Below, piece after piece: positions 1 through 6,303 of a stretch of 34,844 nt of DNA (positions are counted from its first letter, which is position 1; each line of letters begins with the position of its first letter). The notes below the pieces were generated by a model. The model was not told where the DNA came from. It searched no databases and saw nothing but the letters and a program-made list of their open reading frames with translations. Where the stretch lies: positions 1 to 34,844 of the IMG/VR virus record IMGVR_UViG_3300035044_000024. One strand, 5' to 3'. A program made the translations under genes and the position numbers. The DNA comes from a virus.

Positions 1-2
1 AG

Positions 3-791
3 CATGTCAATCTCGGTTCCTGTACACTCGACAATCTACAAGAGGCTTTCGTTACAGGTATGTCCGAGTTGTGCGATCTCCATGGGAGGACAGGTGTTGG
101 AGAATCTGGAGAATACCTTACCCCAGAAGTTGACAGACAAGTGGGGCTTGGAGTGCTCGGTCTTGCAAACTTCCTCAGAAGATACAACATCACGTACGAG
201 AAATTCGGAGAGGCACTCCGCTTGGTAAACCTTGGCCACTCCGCAAGTGACGAAGCAGGCATCGCCGCTTGGGCGTTAAACAATGCGATCTTCGAGGCAG
301 CTCAGATTGCAAGAGAAAACAATATGGTAAGGGCGTTCGCTATTGCACCCACTGCCAGTTGCAGCTATCGCAGTAGAGACCTAGACGGCTTTACATGCAC
401 ACCCGAGATAGCACCACCAATAGCAAAGATGGTTGACAGAGACTCTGGCGAGTTCGGAGTAGAAAGAGTCAACTATGGAAACGTTGAGATTGCAAGTGAA
501 GTAGGATGGGACGCATATAAGCGTGTAGCAGACGAAATCATGACCATGCTCGATAGGACAGGATTGCTTCATGGCTACAGCTTCAACAGCTGGAGCGACA
601 TGATTAGATATGATGAAGCTTTTATAGAGGAGTGGCTACATAGTCCACAGACCTCTTTGTACTATTCATTACAAGTTATGGGTGATGTCCAAGATAAGTC
701 TGACGCTTATGCAGCACTTGGAGATACTGACATACAGGATTATTTGGATGGTATTCTTGATAACAAAATCGAATGTGACTGCCAACAATGA
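3..791 (+). CDS. Ribonucleotide reductase large (catalytic) subunit, C-terminal part, 5' truncated by window
   Basis: Reduces ribonucleotides to deoxyribonucleotides for phage DNA synthesis. The frame is open from base 3. The Asn-Leu-Gly-Ser stretch at 9-20 is the segment that follows the catalytic NxCxE loop in class I and II enzymes, so that loop lies just outside the window. The segment AIAPTASCSY matches the RNR phosphate-binding region. Near the C-terminus, SLYYS (Tyr-Tyr at 660-665) matches the class I radical-transfer dyad seen as TLYYQ in E. coli NrdA. The tail ends in Cys-Asp-Cys-Gln-Gln, a candidate redox pair with unusually close spacing. Some cyanopodovirus RNRs (P-SSP7) have been reassigned to class II; here the Tyr dyad and the adjacent beta-like gene favour class I, but class is not proven from this fragment. 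The stop overlaps the next start (ATGA). Confidence 0.9.
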   Translation, partial: HVNLGSCTLDNLQEAFVTGMSELCDLHGRTGVGESGEYLTPEVDRQVGLGVLGLANFLRRYNITYEKFGEALRLVNLGHSASDEAGIAAWALNNAIFEAAQIARENNMVRAFAIAPTASCSYRSRDLDGFTCTPEIAPPIAKMVDRDSGEFGVERVNYGNVEIASEVGWDAYKRVADEIMTMLDRTGLLHGYSFNSWSDMIRYDEAFIEEWLHSPQTSLYYSLQVMGDVQDKSDAYAALGDTDIQDYLDGILDNKIECDCQQ

Positions 792-1501
792 ACCCTTATA
801 CAAAATTATTAGAAAGAAAAAGAACATGGACTCCCGTAAAACCCACCAAAGGGGAGGTAAGATCTGGTGCTGAAGAAACCATCAAGCGTGCTCTCGCAAT
901 ACGTCATATGGAGCTACCAGTTGGAGAATTTATTTCACAAGGCTTGGACAAAGAAGTCCCGGAAGCAGCGAGGACACTTCTTGAGTCAAACGTTAAAGAT
1001 GAGATCAAGCATGATCTCGCTCTGGGTTTCATTGTTGAATCCCATGGGTCTGATCCGATTGCTGAAATGGAGGCGATAAGATTAAGAGATGCTTGGATAC
1101 AACATCCTGACCACACTATACTCAAAGCACTCGTTGCAGAGCGAGCTATATTCTTTGTTCTATTACCTATGTTTCGCTTTCTTGGTGATGCTGCTCTTAG
1201 AACAGTATCAGCTGATATTTCCAGAGATGAACAAATACACGTTGCGACTAATAGTCTCGTATGTCGTGAGCTGGGTCTTGTTCCTAGCAATTCTTTGGAT
1301 AAGCTTCGGAAAGCAACTATCGCATGGGTACTAAACCCCTTAAAAACTTCACCGGATAAATATTTAGACAAAACATTTTGGCTGGATGCGAGCGACCGGC
1401 TGATGTATGAAGGCAAAGCACCACAGTTTGCCGACACAAAAGCAGCTCGCATGCCAGCGTTCTTTGAACATGCAAATACAAACCTCCCCCAATACGCTTA
1501 A
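788..1501 (+). CDS. Compact ferritin-like diiron protein, probable RNR small (beta) subunit without radical tyrosine
   Basis: This 237-residue protein starts inside the stop codon of the RNR large-subunit gene, so the two are translationally coupled. The expected carboxylate/histidine metal set is visible: E42, E72-x2-H75, E118 and E148-x2-H151. The spacing E42-E72 (30) and E118-E148 (30) resembles class I beta subunits, but the middle segment is about 43 residues shorter than in E. coli NrdB. The residue seven after the first ExxH glutamate, where E. coli has radical Tyr122, is Leu79. Glu instead of Asp at the first ligand plus loss of Tyr recalls class Ic/Id beta subunits that use Mn-containing cofactors. 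The RNR role is inferred from the neighbour and ligand pattern. A different ferritin-like oxidase is possible. Confidence 0.75.
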   Translation: MNPYTKLLERKRTWTPVKPTKGEVRSGAEETIKRALAIRHMELPVGEFISQGLDKEVPEAARTLLESNVKDEIKHDLALGFIVESHGSDPIAEMEAIRLRDAWIQHPDHTILKALVAERAIFFVLLPMFRFLGDAALRTVSADISRDEQIHVATNSLVCRELGLVPSNSLDKLRKATIAWVLNPLKTSPDKYLDKTFWLDASDRLMYEGKAPQFADTKAARMPAFFEHANTNLPQYA

Positions 1502-1655
1502 CTTTCATTCAGAAAAACTTAAGACGTTAGTAGAGGATTTGGAATCCAAGTTCGCTTGGTATCCTGTCCACCCCAAGGAGGACTTAGCCTCCATTATGTA
1601 TCGCTCCGGACAATGGGAAGTGGTACAATATATTAAATCTATACTAGAAGAATAA
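1470..1655 (+). CDS. Small conserved phage protein upstream of gp7.3-like gene
   Basis: This is a 61-residue acidic protein from the ATG at 1470. An upstream in-frame ATG at 1407 would add 21 residues lying entirely within the previous gene, so the downstream start is preferred. The core pattern FAWYPVHPKEDLASIMYRSGQW followed by a hydrophobic helix resembles small proteins found just before the virion genes of T7-like phages that also contain 'hPvDP..' and 'IMYRaGQ..V...' segments. No enzymatic motif is visible. The function is unknown. Confidence 0.7.
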   Translation: MQIQTSPNTLNFHSEKLKTLVEDLESKFAWYPVHPKEDLASIMYRSGQWEVVQYIKSILEE

Positions 1656-1656
1656 C

Positions 1657-1926
1657 ATGTGTGTATTCGGAGGTGGCCGTAGGTCAACACCCCTACCCGG
1701 GCCACAACAAACATTTCAGCCTAAAGTTCAACAACAAAAACAAGAAGCTGTAAAACCAGAAAAGAAAGAACTTCTTGATCCAGATGATACTGCTGAAGTA
1801 CAGTATGGCTCAGGACAGAAGAAGAGCAGCCCCGGTGCTGGTAAGAAAACCGGAACAGATGCACTAAAGATCAACGTCAATACAGGCGGTGGCGGTGGTG
1901 CTGGTACAGGAGGACTAAATGTCTAA
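1657..1926 (+). CDS. T7 gp7.3-like virion/assembly protein
   Basis: This 89-residue, low-complexity protein sits immediately before the portal gene, exactly where T7 gene 7.3 lies. It starts MCVFGGG and has a Pro/Gln/Lys-rich middle. It ends in a glycine run finishing GGLNV, which parallels the T7 gp7.3 ending GGGINI. A 'DPDDTAEVQYG' segment is a conserved-looking core. T7 gp7.3 is a minor virion protein needed for adsorption and tail function. The assignment rests on position, size and C-terminal similarity, not on extended identity. It overlaps the portal start by 8 bases. Confidence 0.65.
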   Translation: MCVFGGGRRSTPLPGPQQTFQPKVQQQKQEAVKPEKKELLDPDDTAEVQYGSGQKKSSPGAGKKTGTDALKINVNTGGGGGAGTGGLNV

Positions 1927-3529
1927 AGCTAGAGAACGCTACAGTCAGTTAGAGTCAGGTAGAACACAGTTCCTTGACGTGGCTGTAGAAGCCTCTGAGC
2001 TTACCTTACCATACCTTGTAACTCGTGATGATAATTACAAAGGTAAAAGAACTTTACTACAGCCCTTCCAATCAGTCGGAGCTAAAGCTGTAGTTACGTT
2101 GTCAGCAAAGCTAATGTTAGCAATGCTACCACCACAGACAGCCTTCTTCAAACTACAGATCAGAGATGATAAGATAGGTGAAGAGATAGACCCGCAGACT
2201 AGAAGTGAGTTAGATCTATCATTCTCAAAGATAGAACGAAACATCATGGAGTACATAGCTGCATCAAGTGACAGAGTGGTTGTCCATCAAGCACTGAAGC
2301 ATTTGATAGTCTCAGGTAATGCTCTTATCTTCATGTCCAAAGATGGCTTGAAGCACTACCCTTTGAACAGGTTTGTAGTCAACAGAGATGGTAATGGTAA
2401 CGTCTTAGAGATAGTTACAAAAGAAATGATTGATAGAAAAGTACTTGGTCTTGAGCGTCAAGTACCGTCGAAGGAAGCAAACGGCGACTATAGCTCAGAT
2501 GAAGACGACGCAGAGGTATACACCTACGTACGATTGGATGAAGGTAGTGGACGCTGGCTATGGCATCAGGAAGTCGATGGACAAGTACTTCCCGGGTCAC
2601 GCAGTACAGCTCCCAAGAACGCTTCACCTTGGTTGGTGCTTCGATTTAACACTGTCGATGGTGAAGACTATGGACGAGGTAGAGTAGAGGAGTTTATTGG
2701 GGATCTAAGGAGTCTCAATGGATTGGCTCAAGCTCTAGTAGAAGGTGCTAGTGTAGCAAGTAAAGTTATCTTTCTTGTCTCACCATCAGCTACAACCAAA
2801 CCCGGAACACTAGCCAAGGCAGGCAATGGAGCTATCATACAAGGTAGGCCAGAGGACGTAGGAGTAGTGCAAGTAGGTAAGACGGCTGACTTTGCGACAG
2901 CTGCTAACTTGTCTACACAAATAGAAAAAAGAATACTAGAAGCTTTCTTGGTTATGAACGTCAGGCAGGCAGAGCGTGTTACAGCTGAAGAGGTACGCCT
3001 AACTCAGCTAGAACTAGAGCAATCCCTTGGAGGACTGTTCTCTCTACTGACGGTTGAGTTCCTGATACCATACTTGAACAGGATACTTCTAGTCATGCAA
3101 AGAGGAAATCAAATACCTAGACTACCAAAAGACTTGGTAAGACCAAAGATCGTAGCTGGAGTCAATGCTCTAGGTAGAGGTCAGGATCAACAGGCACTAA
3201 CACAGTTCATCGGAACTATAGCTCAGACTCTGGGGCCAGAAGCTCTACAGAGATTCATAGATCCTACCGAAGCTATCAAGAGATTAGCAGCTGCACAAGG
3301 TATTGATGTACTCAACTTAGTCAAGTCTCCAGAAACTATGGAGTCTGAGATGCAACAGCAGCAAGCTATGGCAACTCAGCAACAGCTACTAGGACAAGCT
3401 GGACAACTAGCAAGCTCACCTCTCATGGATCCAAGTAAGAACCCAGAGGGTGTACAACAGCTAGGAGAGAATCTAGGACTAGGAGCAGCAACAGAAAACT
3501 TTGGAGAAACAACATCACCACCAGAATAA
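1919..3529 (+). CDS. Portal (head-tail connector) protein, T7 gp8 family
   Basis: This 536-residue protein matches the T7 gp8 family length (536 in T7). It forms the dodecameric ring at the packaging vertex through which DNA enters and leaves. Seen in the sequence: an N-terminal helix followed by 'ASELTLPYL' as in T7-like portals, a central wing region ending in VVQVGKTADFATA, the helical stretch 'ERVTAEEVRLTQLELEQSLGGLFSLL' typical of portals (given here only to mark the stem helix), and a Gln-rich C-terminal tail (residues about 480-515). It lies between the gp7.3-like gene and the scaffold gene, as in T7, and its stop TAA abuts the scaffold ATG directly. Confidence 0.96.
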   Translation: MSKARERYSQLESGRTQFLDVAVEASELTLPYLVTRDDNYKGKRTLLQPFQSVGAKAVVTLSAKLMLAMLPPQTAFFKLQIRDDKIGEEIDPQTRSELDLSFSKIERNIMEYIAASSDRVVVHQALKHLIVSGNALIFMSKDGLKHYPLNRFVVNRDGNGNVLEIVTKEMIDRKVLGLERQVPSKEANGDYSSDEDDAEVYTYVRLDEGSGRWLWHQEVDGQVLPGSRSTAPKNASPWLVLRFNTVDGEDYGRGRVEEFIGDLRSLNGLAQALVEGASVASKVIFLVSPSATTKPGTLAKAGNGAIIQGRPEDVGVVQVGKTADFATAANLSTQIEKRILEAFLVMNVRQAERVTAEEVRLTQLELEQSLGGLFSLLTVEFLIPYLNRILLVMQRGNQIPRLPKDLVRPKIVAGVNALGRGQDQQALTQFIGTIAQTLGPEALQRFIDPTEAIKRLAAAQGIDVLNLVKSPETMESEMQQQQAMATQQQLLGQAGQLASSPLMDPSKNPEGVQQLGENLGLGAATENFGETTSPPE

Positions 3530-4330
3530 ATGGCAGAAACATTATCATACCAACCAGAAACAACCACTGAAACCATAGCTACAAGCTTAACACCAGAAGA
3601 GCAAGAGAATCTTGAGATTGGTGAAAAGCTGCAAGGAGATCAGGAAGCGTTACTGGCTGGTAAATATAAAGATGCAGCAGAGCTTGAGAAGGCTTACATA
3701 GAGTTGCAGAAAAAGTTAGGAGAAAACGGAGAGGAGGGAGAAGTACAACAAGAGTCAGCTGATGAGGAGCCGGAGGAGACTACGCTCTCTGACGGTGCTT
3801 CTTTAATTACATCAGCTAACGATGAGTTCTATGCCAATGACGGCAAGCTCTCAGAAGAGACTCTTGAGAAGTTCTCCTCTATGTCTAGCAAAGAGCTAGT
3901 CGAAGCATACTTAGAAGTACAAGGTACACCTGAGTTTCAAGCCCGGTCGTCAGACACGACTGATCTTTCAGATGCAGAAATCAACCAAGTTAAAAACTCA
4001 GTTGGTGGAGAGCAGGCTTATTCCAACATCATAGGTTGGGCACAAGATAATCTAGATGCACAAGCACAAGAAGCTTTCGATAGCATCGTAGCTACAGGAA
4101 GTGTGCAGGCTATCAACATAGCTGTTGCAGGCTTGAAGTCACAGTACGAAGCAGCTAATGGATTTGAAGGAAAAATGTACACAGGTAAACCACCAAAAAC
4201 AGGCGGCGATGTCTTCCGCAGTCAGCAAGAGTTAGTCAGAGCAATGAGTGATCCTCGTTATGACAATGACCCTGCTTACAGACAAGACATAATTGAAAAA
4301 CTAGATCGTTCAAACAACTTGGAGTTTTAA
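3530..4330 (+). CDS. Capsid assembly scaffold protein, T7 gp9-like
   Basis: This 266-residue, very acidic protein is mainly helical with coiled-coil-like N-terminal segments (EEQENLEIGEKL; AELEKAYIELQKKLGE). The C-terminal part carries 'GFEGKMYTGKPPKTGGDVFRSQQE', a pattern shared with T7-like scaffolds, followed by a short basic/amphipathic end that probably binds the capsid protein. T7 gp9 (about 307 residues) guides procapsid assembly and is then released. The position directly after the portal supports the call. Confidence 0.92.
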   Translation: MAETLSYQPETTTETIATSLTPEEQENLEIGEKLQGDQEALLAGKYKDAAELEKAYIELQKKLGENGEEGEVQQESADEEPEETTLSDGASLITSANDEFYANDGKLSEETLEKFSSMSSKELVEAYLEVQGTPEFQARSSDTTDLSDAEINQVKNSVGGEQAYSNIIGWAQDNLDAQAQEAFDSIVATGSVQAINIAVAGLKSQYEAANGFEGKMYTGKPPKTGGDVFRSQQELVRAMSDPRYDNDPAYRQDIIEKLDRSNNLEF

Positions 4331-4332
4331 CC

Positions 4333-4458
4333 ATGCCCGGACATTACGGAAAATCAATGCCAGCTAAAGGCAAAATGACACCAGCCATGAAGAAAAAGTT
4401 GGCTCTTGAAAAACTAAAAAAAGCTAACAAAAAGAAAGGAGTTAAATCCAGAAGATAA
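4333..4458 (+). CDS. Tiny basic protein (41 aa)
   Basis: The ORF starts two bases after the scaffold stop, begins MPGHYGKSMPAKGK and is rich in Lys (KKAN KKKG), ending KSRR. The TAA overlaps the ATG of the next gene by one base (TAATG), the same join used along this cassette. No known domain is recognised. A high positive charge and coupling to virion genes suggest a nucleic-acid- or capsid-associated role, but this is inference. Confidence 0.7.
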   Translation: MPGHYGKSMPAKGKMTPAMKKKLALEKLKKANKKKGVKSRR

Positions 4459-4688
4459 TGGCTAGAAAGATAAAGCCGGGAAAAGGTGGATCTCCCGGCC
4501 AGCCTTACCAAGCACCAAAAGAAGATCCCAAAAATCCATACGTGCCAGCTCCACGACTGGCAAAAGGTAAGAGTGTATTCTCTACTCCTTACCTTGATGA
4601 TCTAAGAAACATCAACAAGTTTAAACAAAATGCCGACAAGGTATTCAAGAGAAATAAAAAAGCATCAAATAATGTAAACGAAGCATGA
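4458..4688 (+). CDS. Small basic protein (76 aa)
   Basis: This is a Lys/Pro-rich protein beginning MARKIKPGKGG, with a 'PYVPAPRLAKGKSVFSTPYLDDL' core and a basic C-terminal half. It is unrecognised. Its start overlaps the preceding stop (TAATG) and its stop TGA overlaps the ATG of hli, so expression is likely coupled along the cassette. Confidence 0.75.
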   Translation: MARKIKPGKGGSPGQPYQAPKEDPKNPYVPAPRLAKGKSVFSTPYLDDLRNINKFKQNADKVFKRNKKASNNVNEA

Positions 4689-4819
4689 CACACCACAACC
4701 ACGAAAATCAGAAATGGCATCCAGCAGAGGAGCTTAACGGAAGACTAGCTATGATAGGCATAGTCGCAGCTCTACTCAACTACGCTTGGACAGGGCAAAT
4801 CATACCCGGTATTTGGTAA
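4685..4819 (+). CDS. hli: High-light-inducible protein (Hli/SCP, chlorophyll-binding one-helix protein)
   Basis: This 44-residue protein is shorter than usual ORF cut-offs. The signature is clear: a hydrophilic N-terminus with His/Asn, then the single transmembrane helix with ELNGRLAMIGIVAALLNYAW, followed by TGQIIPGIW. ExxGRxAMxG is the chlorophyll-binding Hli motif (Glu/Asn ligands and Arg ion pair), and TGQxxPG is the usual tail in cyanobacterial and cyanophage Hlips. In infected cells Hlips act at the thylakoid membrane to protect photosystem components and dissipate excess excitation. Placement between scaffold and capsid is in keeping with cyanopodoviruses, which carry host-derived photosynthesis genes near the structural block. 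No psbA is seen beside it. It is coupled on both sides (ATGA before, TAATG after). Confidence 0.93.
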   Translation: MTHHNHENQKWHPAEELNGRLAMIGIVAALLNYAWTGQIIPGIW

Positions 4820-4974
4820 TGCCTAAGCCAGCTGGTAAGAAGAAGTACTCTGCCGGTCAAATGAAGATCGCCAGAGTAGCACCACCCCGAGATAAAATCA
4901 CAGGAGCAGACTTCGCAAAACTAAGAAAAAATGGCAAGAAAAAAGGGAGTAAGCCTGTCTCTCGGAAGAGGTGA
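4819..4974 (+). CDS. Small basic protein (51 aa)
   Basis: The ATG at 4819 overlaps the hli stop (TAATG) and gives 51 residues beginning MPKPAGKKKYSAGQMKIARVAPP and ending KGSKPVSRKR. A longer in-frame start at 4786 would lie within hli and is not preferred. The 'AGKKKYSAGQMKIARVAPPRDKITGADFAKL' type of sequence is common among small cyanophage proteins. The function is unknown. The C-terminal 44 bases overlap the next ORF. Confidence 0.75.
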   Translation: MPKPAGKKKYSAGQMKIARVAPPRDKITGADFAKLRKNGKKKGSKPVSRKR

Positions 4975-5179
4975 GAAGAGCCGCAAAGGCGGCCTGACAG
5001 CTAAAGGTAGAGCCAAGTACAATCGTGCCACTGGCTCTAATCTCAAAGCTCCACAGCCCGGAGGAGGGGCTAGAAAGAGGTCATTTTGTGCTCGCATGTC
5101 TGGCATGAAAGGCCCGCTCAAAAAACCAAACGGCAAGCCCACAAGAAAGGCACTTGCCTTACGCAGATGGAAATGCTAA
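4931..5179 (+). CDS. Conserved cyanophage small basic protein (82 aa)
   Basis: The sequence MARKKGVSLSLGRGEKSRKGGLTAKG... and the tail FCARMSGMKGPLKKPNGKPTRKALALRRWKC are a pattern I recognise as a widespread domain-of-unknown-function family in cyanophages and other aquatic phages (I believe it corresponds to a DUF6321-type entry, number not verified). It has two Cys (FCAR and the terminal RWKC) and a net strongly positive charge. No catalytic role is known. It overlaps the previous gene by 44 bases and the next by one base. Confidence 0.85.
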   Translation: MARKKGVSLSLGRGEKSRKGGLTAKGRAKYNRATGSNLKAPQPGGGARKRSFCARMSGMKGPLKKPNGKPTRKALALRRWKC

Positions 5180-5382
5180 TGGCTAAAACATACGACGAAA
5201 AAGGAAGGATGACTCGCACTATTAGCGAGAGAAAAAGACTTGCACAGCTTGGCCCTGACTACGAAATAGAGAGGGATATACTAGAAGCTAGGCAGAACAA
5301 AAAAGCCAGAGAAGATGCCGGTAGAGATATGTTAATGGATGAGATCTTTAATCGAAAGAAAAAGAAAAAAGGTAAAGCATAA
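5179..5382 (+). CDS. Small basic protein (67 aa)
   Basis: The ATG at 5179 overlaps the preceding TAA (TAATG). An upstream in-frame ATG at 5086 would extend 31 codons inside the previous gene and is disfavoured. The protein is helical and charged (ISERKRLAQLGPDYEIERDILEARQNKKAREDAG) and ends in a Lys run KKKKKGKA. The function is unknown. It probably belongs to the same coupled cassette of small basic proteins. Confidence 0.75.
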   Translation: MAKTYDEKGRMTRTISERKRLAQLGPDYEIERDILEARQNKKAREDAGRDMLMDEIFNRKKKKKGKA

Positions 5383-5573
5383 TGGCAATCACTTATTCAG
5401 AAGACGGATCTAAAAAGGTTCGCAAAGGTAACAAGAAGGCTATCGCTCTCAACGATGGCCCAAGCACACCTATCAAGTACGATCCCGGCATGCGTAAATA
5501 CATGCCAAACTTAGGTGCTGGTAGAGTTAATGATGATAAAATTAGATCAAAAATTAAAATCCCAAGAGCATAA
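5382..5573 (+). CDS. Small basic protein (63 aa)
   Basis: The protein begins MAITYSEDGSKKVRKGNKK and ends KIRSKIKIPRA. It is joined by one-base TAATG overlaps on both sides. No family is recognised. The repeated use of MA- starts after TAATG in this cluster argues that it is a real translated gene rather than a chance frame. Confidence 0.7.
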   Translation: MAITYSEDGSKKVRKGNKKAIALNDGPSTPIKYDPGMRKYMPNLGAGRVNDDKIRSKIKIPRA

Positions 5574-5629
5574 TGGCACACAAGAAAGGATCAAAATGTG
5601 GCTGCAAGCATGGAGGTAAGAAACGCTGA
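5573..5629 (+). CDS. Micro-ORF, 18-aa Cys/Lys-rich peptide
   Basis: The frame reads MAHKKGSKCGCKHGGKKR then TGA. It starts in the TAATG overlap with the previous gene and its TGA overlaps the next ATG (TGATG), so it bridges two well-supported genes without leaving a gap. The Cys-Gly-Cys-Lys-His core could bind a metal. It is too short to recognise a family. The support is the join pattern and absence of any other use of these 57 bases. Confidence 0.55.
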   Translation: MAHKKGSKCGCKHGGKKR

Positions 5630-5793
5630 TGGGTAAGTTATGTCCACGTGGTAAAGCAGCTGCCAAAAGAAAATTCAAAGTATACCCTTCTGCATACGCT
5701 AACGCCTATGGTGTCAAAGTATGTAAGGGTCAAGTCAAAGCTGGTGGTAAGAAGAAGACTGCCCCCGGTTATAGCAAAGCAAAAAGAAGATGA
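5629..5793 (+). CDS. Conserved small basic phage protein, 'KLCPRGKAAAKRKFKVYPSAYANAY' type (54 aa)
   Basis: The 54-residue protein MGKLCPRGKAAAKRK... followed by FKVYPSAYANAYGVKVCKG is a strongly conserved sequence type seen in many marine phages, annotated only as a domain of unknown function. It contains two Cys and ends in GYSKAKRR. It is start-coupled by TGATG and stop-coupled by ATGA. It is missed by gene callers with a 60-residue cut-off. Confidence 0.85.
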   Translation: MGKLCPRGKAAAKRKFKVYPSAYANAYGVKVCKGQVKAGGKKKTAPGYSKAKRR

Positions 5794-6047
5794 GCTTACG
5801 TAGATGGTTCCAAGAGAAATGGGTTGACACCAAAACTGGTAAGCCCTGTGGCAGACAGAAAGGTGAGAAGCGTAAAGGCTACCCAGCTTGCAGACCATCT
5901 AGACGTGTGTCATCTAAAACACCAAAGACTACAGGTGAAATGTCTAAAGGCGAGAAGGCCAAGTTCAATAGAACAAAGACAAGTAGTAAGAGGATTAATT
6001 ATAATCACAAAAGACGGAAGAAACTGTCCGTCCGTTCATCCCGATAG
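5790..6047 (+). CDS. Conserved small basic phage protein, 'SLRRWFQEKWVD' type (85 aa)
   Basis: This 85-residue protein begins MSLRRWFQEKWVDTKTGKPCGRQKGEKRKGYPACRPSRRVS. The pattern W(F)xEKWVD...PCGR...YPxC.P is a recognised family of uncharacterised phage and bacterial small proteins. It has two Cys in a CGR...YPAC arrangement and very high Lys/Arg content. It is the last gene of the basic cassette, and a non-chained region with RNA-like structure follows it. The overlapping frame 5824-6057 looks like a shadow. Confidence 0.85.
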   Translation: MSLRRWFQEKWVDTKTGKPCGRQKGEKRKGYPACRPSRRVSSKTPKTTGEMSKGEKAKFNRTKTSSKRINYNHKRRKKLSVRSSR

Positions 6048-6060
6048 GGACGCATGACAC

Positions 6061-6082
6061 CCAAGCATGGAACGGGGCTTGG
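6061..6082 (+). other. Stem-loop before mini-ORF
   Basis: CCAAGC (6061-6066) pairs with GCTTGG (6077-6082) around a 10-base loop. It lies just upstream of the ribosome-binding site of the next mini-ORF and could influence its translation. It might be a processing or weak termination element. Only the pairing is seen; the role is unknown. Confidence 0.4.
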
Positions 6083-6098
6083 ATATATGGAGATTACC

Positions 6099-6152
6099 AT
6101 GACTGTAACATTCGTATATCGTGGCATCAAGTACACAAGAGTAATCGGTTAA
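6099..6152 (+). CDS. Mini-ORF, 17-aa peptide resembling the cyanobacterial YRGxxY (DUF4278-like) core
   Basis: GGAG at 6089-6092, spaced 6 bases from the ATG at 6099, gives the peptide MTVTFVYRGIKYTRVIG. This matches the core of a small cyanobacterial domain with the pattern 'LTYRGVxY' (DUF4278-like, by memory). An in-frame upstream ATG at 6054 would give 33 residues, but the ribosome-binding site points to 6099. The peptide is shorter than normal family members, so it may be a reduced copy, a remnant, or a regulatory leader before the capsid gene. Confidence 0.5.
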   Translation: MTVTFVYRGIKYTRVIG

Positions 6153-6232
6153 GGCCGTACAGGGAGGTTCAAGTCCTCCCATCTCTATTGGAGAGAGCCC
6201 AGTACGCTGGATACCTTGATCCGTCTAGACGG
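6146..6232 (+). ncRNA. Structured region with tRNA T-arm-like hairpin, upstream of capsid gene
   Basis: Four hairpins follow each other. They are CGG/CCG at 6146-6157 (loop TTAAGG), GGAGG-TTCAAGT-CCTCC at 6163-6179, TCTCT/AGAGA at 6182-6196, and CCAG-TACG-CTGG at 6199-6210. A perfect palindrome, CCGTCTAGACGG, follows at 6221-6232. The second is a textbook tRNA T-arm (5-bp stem, TTCAAGT loop), and the preceding GTAATCGGTTAAGGCC looks like a D-arm, but no anticodon arm lies between them. This may be a tRNA-derived relic or a structured leader/processing element for capsid mRNA. It is not a standard tRNA. Confidence 0.45.
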
Positions 6233-6303
6233 TGGGATAGACCACAAAAAAAGGCCAAAAAAATTTCAGATCTGAGAAACGTAAACCAATATCATTCTTA
6301 GAA

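Noticed and set aside
904-1452. Minus-strand 182-codon ORF opposite the RNR small-subunit-like gene
   Set aside because: It is antisense to a well-supported gene with visible metal ligands; it has a Ser/Leu-rich shadow composition and no ribosome-binding site.
6089-6187. A complete tRNA using GGAGAT (6089) as acceptor and the T-arm at 6163-6179
   Set aside because: The acceptor match coincides with the ribosome-binding site of the mini-ORF, the span is about 99 bases, and no anticodon arm can be drawn; kept only as a tRNA-like element.
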